From Cymbidium sinense (lineage: Eukaryota > Streptophyta > Magnoliopsida > Asparagales > Orchidaceae): a DNA stretch of 64,000 bases. Location: assembly GCA_021442155.1 (NCBI GenBank), contig CM038228.1, positions 82,155,095 through 82,219,094 of the forward strand, written 5' to 3'. Of this stretch, positions 1-9,500 are shown piece after piece (positions within the stretch are counted from its first letter, which is position 1; each line of letters opens with the position of its first letter). The notes under the pieces are model-generated. The model saw nothing but the letters and a program-made list of their open reading frames with translations, was not told where the DNA came from and made no database searches. The position numbers and the translations under genes are program-made.

Positions 1-1064
1 ATCATGTCGGGCAAATGTTAGAGTTTAATTTCTTGTTAAAAAATGTTTGACATAATTTCTAAAGTGTTAAGACATATATTTGAATGTGTGAAAGTAAAGT
101 ATGTGTCCAACAAAGACACGGTAATCATTTGGAAATGTTTGTGCTTCATAGGTATATACTTATCATTAGTTGGCAATGTATCTTATTGGTTGGGTTCAGA
201 TTTGCACTTTCATCTTGGTCGATGTATAGAAGGATTTTTTTAGGATTTTTAGTTAGGTTGATTTGGTCATGAACTTGCTTCTAAAAAGGTCACTTTTCAT
301 GTATTCTACCGAGAAATATAACCTGCTTGTTTCCATGTGATATTTTTTCATCTTTTATTTGCTATTGAATTTATTACAATATATATTATTTAATCAAAAT
401 TCACAAAATTTAATATATCAAGATATTTTCAAACACTTGGTCATCTTTGTAATCATAGTCATAATTGCAATTAGTCTTATTTCAAATATTTGAATTTAGC
501 TTTATGAATCCTCTTTCATCATGTTTTATGATGGGTATAATATAAGATAAATAATTTGTCTGTCTTCTCACACAATGTCTAGTTATGCTACTTTTGTCCA
601 TCACATTTTAAGGGCTTTTTGCTTTCAACAATATAATAGAGACCCATGGTAATGATGCAAAATCTTATATAACAAGTAATATCCTAGGAATATACATATC
701 AAATTTAGAAAAAGGTTGAACTTTTAATTTGATCTTAATGCACACAATTTTCACATTGATGATTGTAAACTTTGAGATTCGTATGTCGAGCAGTTTTATA
801 AACATTCAATCGACTGGTGTTTATAGGATTGTAAAAGTTATAATATTATTAATGATTTAATTATTTAAAGATAATTCATTGTGGAACTGATATAGGAAAT
901 CCTAGAGTGACACCAGAGGTGACCCGAGATGTATGCTTGTTGGCTAGAATGATGGCTGCAAACTCATACTTCTCCCAAATTGAAGATCTAATATTTGAGG
1001 TATCAAAAATCAAATGATATATGGTTGCTAGTCGCTCCTTTTTTGAGTGTGTTACTTTCATGGT
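1..1064 (+). repeat. Upstream copy of a duplicated PEPC intron-exon segment
   Basis: This segment matches 5400-6502 in the same orientation with scattered substitutions and small indels, through intron sequence, one exon (896-999) and the first 60 or so bases of the next intron. The match stops just after a shared tract reading ttactttcatggtat; from about 1065 the sequences differ. The left end of the copy is cut by the window edge. Short open frames here (43-272) recur in the other copy but have no recognisable product and lie in intron sequence. The arrangement suggests a tandem duplication whose unit included mobile DNA as well as PEPC sequence. Confidence 0.85.
896..999 (+). pseudogene. 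Duplicated PEP carboxylase exon, diverged copy
   Basis: This 104-base exon copy keeps its AG acceptor and GT donor and still encodes the conserved PEPC stretch beginning [14 protein letters not shown]. It differs from the 6332-6435 copy at two positions that are strongly conserved in plant PEPC: Leu to Ser in the AANLYFSQ stretch and Met to Ile in EDLMFE. The exon supplies 2 + 102 bases, so if both copies were spliced in tandem the second would be read GAA ATC CTA GAG TGA and stop after four codons. It is most likely a decaying, skipped exon. Mutually exclusive use of the two copies is possible and not excluded by the sequence. Confidence 0.8.
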
Positions 1065-1680
1065 ATGGGATAGCTTCAAAGAAGGCCATAGGCATGGCAC
1101 AAGTTTAGCTTCGAGTAGAGACATGGTTTTGGCTTAGGCTTTAGAAAGCTAAGGGCTCGAAGATGGAACAACACAGTTTCGATCAAAGTTCTTTAGTTGC
1201 ACATTTCTGTGGCTTTGAAGAAGAAAGGGTGGGAACAGGAGAAGAAGAGGCACATATGCAAATTGAAGGTAGTATTGCAGCTAGGGCACATATGAGGGGT
1301 ATTAATTTTTTGAAGCATTTACATACATATCACACAATTCTTATATACTTATATATCTAACACCTAAACTTTAATATTAAATAAATAAAATCTAAATTTT
1401 TAATATCATATCAAAAATACCATAATCGTTAACTTTTTAAAGTGAAATACACCTTTTCATTTATAGGAAAATGCCATATTTGTAAATATTAAATTGGAAG
1501 TGTTAGATATGTAAAATAAAAGAATCATGTGGTAGGTATGTAAATCATCTTAATTTTATTAATTCTGCAACTTTCATTTTTTATAATTTAAGATTTACTG
1601 TCCACTAATATCATAACGGTGTCCTATCTTGTCGGGTGTTTGCATAAAAAAAAATAAATAAATTAATTAAATTTTTTGGC
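1065..1680. other. Unassigned AT-rich sequence after the duplication breakpoint
   Basis: No gene is recognised. A 65-codon open frame at 1163-1360 has no known motif and ends in low-complexity sequence. The stretch begins at the point where the two PEPC segment copies stop matching, so it probably starts the inserted or co-duplicated mobile DNA. Confidence 0.4.
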
Positions 1681-1905
1681 CATTGCATCGCGGCGCTGTG
1701 ATCTTAGCGCTATGGCAATCCTTCCAGAAGAATAACTGCTAATCCAGTTGGCAAGTCGAGGGCATGGCGCTACCATGACAGTGCTAAGGCGCTACGACAA
1801 CGATCTGCAATTTAAAGAAGAAAAATCACCACTCCCGCAACCCCATTAGTGACGAGATCTCTATAAAAAGGGGGAAAAATTGCTCCCATCTTCTTCTTCT
1901 CTCTT
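1681..1905 (+). promoter_or_regulatory. TATA-type promoter-like region with GC-palindrome motifs, plus strand
   Basis: Degenerate copies of the motif AGCGCCGAGGCGCT lie at about 1690-1800. They are followed by TATAAAAA at 1862-1869 and then a CT-rich leader (about 1886-1990) ending in a possible splice donor, CCAG|GTAAAA, near 2002. The order motif, TATA, CT-rich leader is repeated on the minus strand at 5050-4560, which suggests the promoter of a mobile element. No transcript is shown by sequence alone. Confidence 0.45.
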
Positions 1906-2361
1906 TTCCTCTTCTACACTCACTCCCTAGTTTTTCTAGTGCATTCTTGCTTTCAGAAACCGGTGTTCTCGCCGTTACAAAAGCAATCTCTCGTCCACTC
2001 CAGGTAAAAAATTTCTAAAATAATGCTTCTTTAACTCAATTTTCATCTCAGAAAATTGGCTTTGATCAAATTTTTATCATCGATCTTCGATTTGGTGAGA
2101 AATAGAAGCGGTGTATCTCTGTCGATCTTAGATCCGGAGTAAAAGAATGCCCACATATTTCTAAAATTTCATAGTCCAGAAGAAAAAATCTTCGTCGTTG
2201 AACTTATTTCCGGTGCGAGAAGAAAAGAAATCTCCTTCCGTTGATCTTAGATCTAGAACCGGGGAGGATTGCACTAAATATGAGAACTTAGCAGCTAAAA
2301 TGTTACTCTACCAAAATTTTCATAAAAAACGCTAGATTCTTCAAGAATTCCTGATTTCTAC

Positions 2362-3240
2362 ATGCATTCCCATCTCGCAGCGCCACGGCTCTCAAGTCTA
2401 GCACCGAAGCGCCAAGATGTAGAGATGAAGTTCTACGCGTTCTGCCTCATAACGTCATGGCATCGGATACTAGGCGCTGAGGCACTATGCTCTCGGGTTC
2501 CCTTTCATTTCAATACAGCGCCGCAACGTCGTTATCTCAGTGCCGAGGCACCATACCTGAAAATCTGTTCTACCGTCGAACTTAGTTCAGGTGTGAAACA
2601 AAATCCTATCCCCATTGATATTAGATCTGGAACAAAGGAGAAGAGTGTTCTACACTAAACATGTAAAAATCTAGCATTGTTAAGGTTGTTATGCCACCAA
2701 AATTTTTAATTTTTAGGCGCCAAGTGAACAGCGTCGTGGCTGAAGTGCCGAGGCATTATACTCTTCAGATTGTCCATATCAAAAGTCTAACAACGCCGAG
2801 GCGCTGTCTTGCAAGCGCTGAGGCGCTGGAATAATTTAATATTTTTATTAAACATCAGAGATATTGAACTTAGAAACTATACACTTGAGTTTTGTTCATA
2901 ACAGGGTGTTGTGGTGCTGCATATCAAGTGCCAAGGGGCCGCTCTCTCAGGTAAAATGAATAATATAACTCTCTACAGAGCGTCGTGGCACTACACATCG
3001 AGCGTCGAGGCGTCGTCCTCTTGGGTAGAACGAACAAAAATGACTCTCTACAGAGCGCCGCAACGTTGCACGTCAAGCGCCGAGGCGTCGTCCTCTTAGG
3101 TAGAACGAACAAAAATGGCTGCCTATAAGGCGCTGAATATCGAGCACCAAGGCGTTGTACTCTTGGGTTTTAAGCCTAAGTACTGCAAAATAGGAGCACC
3201 TAGACGCTGCAGCCGTAGCGCCGAGGCGCTGCCTCTCCTA
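2362..3240. repeat. Cluster of degenerate AGCGCCGAGGCGCT palindromes
   Basis: At least a dozen variants of a 14-16 base near-palindrome, best form CAGCGCCGAGGCGCTG, occur at irregular spacing, for example near 2540, 2743, 2795, 2815, 3003, 3079, 3140 and 3218. They stand out as GC-rich islands in AT-rich DNA. A 98-codon frame at 2362-2658 runs through them but has no known domain and looks accidental. Confidence 0.7.
2951..3180. repeat. Tandem repeat, about 75-base unit, three copies
   Basis: Units starting at 2951, 3025 and 3100 share the order GTA(G/A)AA..GAA, AAAATGACTCTCTACAGAGCG, a GC-rich palindrome variant, and TCCTCTTGGGTAG. The third unit is the most diverged. The repeat lies inside the palindrome cluster. 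Confidence 0.75.
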
Positions 3241-3489
3241 TGTTGTTTTTTAAATTAGAGAGATTTCATTATTTTAATCCTAAAGCTTCCTAAATGACCA
3301 AAAATAACACATATGTACAGTAATATATAAATACATGAAAAAAAGATGTATTTATTAATATAAAAAGAGGGGGTTATATAAATTGTGCAAAAGAAAGAGG
3401 AAAATACAAAATAAATGAAAAAGAAGGAAAAACTAGTTGCCATAATCATTCTCCTCTCCAGAGTAGTTACAAAAGGGGATATTCGAGCG

Positions 3490-4522
3490 CCACAGGAAAA
3501 GAAACCTGACTTGGATCCTTAAGCCCACAATTTTCAAACATATGGATTACATTGCCATATTAAATTAGGACATATATGATAACTTCTTCTATTGTTAATC
3601 CATGTGATAGTCAAATTTCTTTTCTAAAACTTTTTTCCAACGGCTACTCTCAGCCACTTCTTTTCTTAAGTCCGAGACTTGTTCGCTTAAGGATTTAGGG
3701 GTCTGGGGTCCGGGGTCGAAGTCGTGGAGCACGTGAACTTTCTCTCACTTCAAACCTCGAACTAAAACCCCCATTAATCCTCTTCGTCAGAGGAGCCTTT
3801 TGAATGAGGACTTTGTCATCAGGCTCTCCTAACGCACCGGTCGCAATACATAAATCGTAAATGAGAGAGGGATGATCATAACCTATTGTAACAAATAGAA
3901 TTATAAATTATTTTTTTTATATCTATTATAAAGCCCTTTTGAATTACGAAATTCAAAATGGCTCGATTCTTAATCACCTCATTGATATTATTAGTTGGCA
4001 TCGGCTTGGTGGAAATGAAATAGTGCCAAGCCTTAGACTCAGCAGTGACACCGATGGGAGGAAAGTTGATAATTTTTCCTCCCATCATTTCTACTGGATG
4101 CTAGCATTATAGCTAGTGAGAAAATCAAGAACCTTATTAAAATTTGGATGATCATTTAAATAGGAAAGATACTAGTCATATGCTACATTTGATAACTCGT
4201 AATATGCATTAATGATGGTACTAGCAAAGCTTACCAATTTCGCCTGGACGAATGCTTGCTAATTTTAATGCTCCTTTGCATTGCCGAAGAATTCTCGCGC
4301 CATAGGGACTATGCAGGAGCTGCTCTTGTAGGCCAGTTTTTCCTAGCCACGATCAATAATTACGCTCTCTACTTTCCCACCTGGGTTGTGGAAGCTCCTC
4401 TCCAGGATGAGATGCTTGTGGGTGAGAGCGTGATAGCATTCTTCTATTGCAAAACTAACAAATCTATTAGCTTCTCTTGAGAAGGTGGCTCTCCTCTTGC
4501 CAACGACTCTCTTGAGCACCAT
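3490..4522 (-). pseudogene. Broken 'putative plant transposon protein' gene
   Basis: Read on the minus strand from an ATG at 4522, the frame begins MVLKRVVGKRRATFSREANR and continues with FVSFAIEECYHAL, then, after frame changes and stops, VSFASTIINAYYEL, FNKVLDFLTSYNASI, AESKAWHYFISTKPMPT, INEVIKNRAILNFVI and IYDLCIATGALGEPDDKVL. This order (RFVS.., ..ERSF.., VSF..INxYYxL, a KAWHxFIxxxxMPxxH-like block, KERAIL-like block, LCxAxG) is what I know from the plant transposon protein domain family often found with large plant retroelements. There are several in-frame stops (near 4345, 4245 and 4160) and frameshifts. A TATA box lies about 110 bases upstream of the ATG. The assignment is by remembered family pattern, not by a search. 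Confidence 0.65.
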
Positions 4523-4631
4523 GATTACCTTCTTAGTAGGGAAGAAGAGCTGAGAGAACGAGAGGAAGAGAGAAAATTCTAAGGAAAGCTCCAAGGAATG
4601 CAGAATGAAAATTGTCATAGCCCGTGGGATC

Positions 4632-4639
4632 TATTTATA
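4632..4639 (-). promoter_or_regulatory. TATA box upstream of the broken transposon-protein frame
   Basis: TATAAATA is read on the minus strand and is followed by a CT-rich leader (about 4610-4530) and the ATG at 4522. GC-palindrome motifs lie immediately upstream on this strand (4660-5050), the same arrangement as the plus-strand promoter-like region at 1681-1905. Confidence 0.5.
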
Positions 4640-4654
4640 AACTAGGCCTAGCAT

Positions 4655-5050
4655 CACAGCGTTGTAATAGCAGCACTAAGGCGCTACCCTCTCGAGTTTT
4701 GGAACAGTGGTCCAGCGCTGAGGCGCTAGTCAACTGGTCAAGTCGATTACTATGTCGGTCAAAAAGAATATTCATTATCATTAAATTTTATAACTGAAAA
4801 GATGTGTTTCATTAATGAAGCGTTACGGCGCCCTGACACAGTGCCAAGGCGTTGATAAAAAAGTTTGTCTTACACCATTAAAGCGCTTGAACGCTGTTAA
4901 TTATCTTGAACCGATTTTTGGTCGGCATTGTGATGCTATACGACCAGCATCGAGGCGTTGTTTAAACGATCAATATGACCAATAATTGTAATGCCACGAC
5001 GCCAACCATGTAGTACCTAGCGCCATAATTGCAGGGCCGAGGCACTGAGC
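4655..5050. repeat. Second cluster of GC-rich palindrome motifs
   Basis: Variants of AGCGCTGAGGCGCTAG occur near 4671, 4715, 4842, 4948 and 5030, irregularly spaced. They lie upstream of the minus-strand TATA box. No gene is seen. Confidence 0.6.
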
Positions 5051-5119
5051 ATAACACAAAATGAACCACCTGCATGAGCCCCGACACAATAACAATTGCC
5101 TAATTTTACTGCCTGAGGA

Positions 5120-5400
5120 TGCTTCGCGGGTTAATTCCCTGGTTGGGTCTTATGACTAGGTCTGGTTACCAAAACCTAATCTTTCCTTGATGATGATTGT
5201 GCTGATTGGAAAATTCATCCGAATGTGATATATATAAATTTAATAAAGTTCATCATTCAATATAATTGAAAAACAAATAATCATTCATCCATCCATTATT
5301 ATTTATCAAGGATGATAAAATAGGAAAACATGTGCTCACAAAATAGCTAATATCAAATTAAATATAACTATATTCATACTCAAATAATCTCATACTATCG
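5120..5400 (-). repeat. Fragment of repeat family R
   Basis: The stretch holds the phrase CTGAGGATGCTTCGCGGG and later CATACTCAAATAATCTCAT. The same phrases occur in the same order at 26938-27600 and 33482-34450 in the 14-3-3 intron. This ties the DNA inserted in PEPC to the family that fills the 14-3-3 intron. The fragment runs directly into the downstream copy of the PEPC segment. Confidence 0.6.
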
Positions 5401-6502
5401 AACAAATGTCATAGTTTAATTTCTTGTTAAAAAATATTTGACTTAATTTCTAAAGTGTTAGACATATATTCAAATGTGTGAAAGCAAAGTATGTGTCCAA
5501 CACCAACATGATAATTATTTGGAAATGTTTGTGCTTCATAGGTATATACTTATCATTAGTTGGGAATGTATCTTATTGGTTGGGTTTAGACTTGTACTTT
5601 CATCTTGGTCGATATATAGAAGGATTTTTTTAGGATTTTTAGTTAGGTTGATTTGGTCATGAACTTGTTTCTAAAAGGGTCACTTTTCATCTATTCTACT
5701 GAGAACTATAATCATGCTTGTTTTCATGTGATAGTTTATCATCTTTTATTTTCTATTGATTTTATACAATGTATATTATTTAGTCAAAATTCACAAAATT
5801 TAATATATCAAGATATTTCAAACACTTGGTCATCATTGTAATCAGTCATAATTGCTATTAGTCTTATTTCAAATATTTGAAATTTAGCTTTATTAATCCT
5901 CTTTTAACATGTTTTATGATAGGTATAATATAAGTTAAATAATTTATATGTCTTCTTACACAATATCTAGCTATGTTACTTTTGTCCATCACATTTTAAG
6001 GGCTTTTTGCTTTCAATAATATGATAGAGACCCATGGTAATGATGCAAAACCTTATATAACAAGTAATATCCTAGGAATGTACATATAGAATCTTGTTAA
6101 AAATTAACAATTATAAAATAAACCAAAACAAATAAAATTTAGAAAAGGTTGAAATTTTAATTTGATCATCTTATTGCGAACAATTTTCATATTGATGATT
6201 GTAAACTTTGAGATTTGTATGTTGAGTGGTTTTATAAACATTCAATCGAATGGTGTTTATAGGATTGTAAAAGTTATAATATAATTAATAATTTAATTAT
6301 TTAAAGAAAATTCATTGTGGAACTGATGTAGGAAATCCTAGAGTGACACCAGAGGTGACCCGAGATGTATGCTTGTTGGCTAGAATGATGGCTGCAAACT
6401 TATACTTCTCCCAAATTGAAGATCTAATGTTTGAGGTATTAAAAGTCAAATGATATATGGTTGCTAGTCGCTCCTTTTTTGGGAGTGTTACTTTCATGGT
6501 AT
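5400..6502 (+). repeat. Downstream copy of the duplicated PEPC intron-exon segment
   Basis: This copy matches 1-1064 and contains the intact exon at 6332-6435. Unlike the upstream copy it runs on through the rest of a 127-base intron into the next PEPC exon at 6563, so it is the copy joined to the rest of the gene. Confidence 0.85.
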
Positions 6503-9500
6503 TTTCATTATATAGATTTATGATCTTTATGCACACCATACATTTTCTCCATTTTATTGCAGTTGTCTATGTGGCGCTGCAGTGAAGAACTTCGAGTACG
6601 AGCTGATGAATTGCACCACTCATCAAAAAAAGATGCAAAACACTATATAGGTAACTTAAACTTCAAGCCATGGTATATGAAGAATATTTTATTTTTCCCT
6701 TCTAGCTGGCTAACATGACTTATTTTACTTTGGAATAATATTCAATTTTATACAATGTCCGATGTATGGAGGATTTCTTGTATAATTTATGTTTTTGCAT
6801 CCTCTTTTTACTTATGTATTGAAGAGCTATAATGTGTTGCACAAAAACAGCACTGAACTCTTTTCCAAATTGAATCTTTGACTCCAATCGCTGCCTGCCT
6901 CAACAGATAAGAATTATCAACCGACTATGCATTCCTCATCTTAGCTGGATAGATGGGAGGGATTTATAGGATGAAAATCTAACAAATTTGTTGGATTAAG
7001 TAGAGATTTGTTAGATTTGTTATACTTCTACAACATTCTCTATACTTTCTAGCCAAATATTTACATGCTAATGTTTATGCTCAAGCAGCATATCTTGACT
7101 TCATACTTACAGGTGAAATTGGCAGTATTTTTTTTCTTCTAATTGTCAATCCTTGGATCTTGCATTGATATAAAGATTGAAGTACAATTAAATATATGAA
7201 ACGTGTTAAATGTATTTATGAAGATGGCTCAGTCTCTATTTAGTAGTATGCCTGCTTTGTGCAGGTTATTTAAGTATAATATATGCTGAGTTGCTGACTG
7301 ATTCATGCTCCTTCCCTCTTATTCAGAGTTCTGGAAGAAGGTTCCCCCAAATGAGCCATATAGAATCATACTTGGTGATGTGAGAGATAAGCTATATCAT
7401 ACACGAGAGAGAGCCCATCAATTATTGTCAAATGGGATTTCTGATATTCCTGAGGAAGCAGCTTTTACCAACGTTGAGCAGGTTTATTTTCAATTTTCCT
7501 ATCTATGTTATTTGTGAAGTTATAGGCCATAAACCAGGAAACAACATATATAATGGAGTACTTCTCTTGATACTACAAAAATTTCCATCAAAGTATGGTT
7601 TTTTTCACTAACCTGAGCATTGCCCTACTAGGTTAATCAAGCACCAAGTATTTTGTTACTATTCTTGACAAGACTTCGTTTTAACGATATATGCTTTCAC
7701 TGTACATTGCTCGCTTAATGTTATAGCCACTTAATTCAACATTTTGGTGAATTTGTTCTTCATATAGTGAGTAGAAATTATTTTTCTTTAATGTAATAGG
7801 TGATGTATATATAAGCTAGCCAACCAAAGAGATAGAAGTAAAGACATAGTTTAAGTGAGGTGTATTAATGATGAAAATAATAAAGTGCTTTTCTTAGAAA
7901 AAGATATTGAAAATAAGTGGATGAGGTATTTTGATAAACTTTTCAATGAAGGATCTAGAAGTACGATTGATTTTAACAACCTTAATGCCCTAAACAAAAA
8001 TAGAGAATTTCATTTTATCGTCAGATTAGTAAATCGAAGTTAGAGAAGCTTTAAAGAAAATGAAATGTGGAAAAATAGAGACGATAATATTCCAATAGAA
8101 GTGTGGAAATGTTTAGGAGATCAAGGAATTTCTTGGCTTACAAATCTTTTAATGTTATTTTAAAGACTAAAAGATGCCGATGAGTGGAGAAAGAGTTTGT
8201 TGGTTCTTATATTTAAGAATAAAGGTGATGCACAAGAGTGCAAATTATAGGAATTAAGTTAATGTGTCATACATTAAAATTATGGGAGAGAGTAATTGAG
8301 CATAGGTTACGATGTGATATAAAGTTTCTCTCAATGGTTTCATGCCAGGTAGATTTACTATGGATGCTATACATTTATTAAGAGGTTTGATGGAGAAGCA
8401 TAGAGAAAGTAAGGAGGATTTACATATGATATTTATTAATTTAGAGAATGCTTATGATAAATTTTTAAGAGTTGTTCTTTGGAGAGTTCTAGAACAGAAA
8501 GGAGTTAATTTTGGTTATATTCAAGTCATTAAGGATATGTATACTAGAGGTGTTACTTGTGTCCAAACACAAGGAGGATTGACAAAATATTTTCTATTTG
8601 GTTGGATTACATCAAGGATCACTTTAAGCCCTTATCTTTTTACTTTAGTTATGGATTTTCTTACTAGGCATTTACGGAAGATGTACCTTGGTGTATGCTT
8701 TTCGATGACATTCTTCTTGTTGATAAGACTAGAGAGGGAGTCCAAGAGAAACTTGAATTATGGAGGTCAACTTTAGAGTCTAAAGGTTTTCGTTTAAGTA
8801 GATCGAAAACTGAATATATGGAGTGTAATTTTAGTTGTAGAAGTTCTACTGGTAGTGTTGTGACATTAGACAAACAAGTCATTAATAAGAGTGAGCGATT
8901 CAGATATTTAGGCTCTCTTGTTTAAAATGATGGTGAAATAGATGGAGATGTTATTAGTAGAATTCAAGTTGGATGACTGAAGTGGAGGAATGCATTTGGC
9001 CTATTGTGTGATAGAAAAGTTCCATTTAAACTTAAGGGAAAATTTTATAAGATGGTGGTAAGACCTGCAATGACTTATGGTGCAGAATGTTGGCCAATAA
9101 AAGAGAATCATAAGACTAAGTTAAGTGTTATAGAGATGAGGATGCTTAGGTGGATGAGTGGCTTTACTCTTGGAGATAAAATACAAAATGAGTGTGAAAA
9201 AAGTTGGAGTTTCAGTGATAAGATTAGAGAGAGTCGCCTTAGATGGTTTGGCCACATAAAGCGTCGGCCGTCCAATGACCGGGAGAGTAGATGCATTAGA
9301 TTTGTCTTATATTAAGAAAGGTAGAGGTAGACCTAAAAAGACTTGGTTAAGTTATATAAAAAATGACCTTATTATATTTGAATTAAATGAGAATTGGACA
9401 CATAATAGGACACAATAGAGATGAAGGATTCATGTAGCCGACCCCATTTAGTGGGATTAAGGCTTGTTGTTGTTGTTGTTGTTGTAATAGGTGATGCTAT

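Noticed and set aside
2362..2658. A 98-codon frame
   Set aside because: It is produced by the GC-palindrome repeats and carries no domain, splice pattern or conservation between repeat units.
3255..3449. A 64-codon hydrophobic minus-strand frame (Phe, Ile, Tyr rich)
   Set aside because: Its composition is what A-rich DNA gives when read in this frame; there is no promoter or partner gene.
1..6502. Treating the 1.06 kb direct repeats around the PEPC insert as LTRs
   Set aside because: They contain a PEPC exon and intron sequence, so they are a gene-segment duplication and not the ends of an element.
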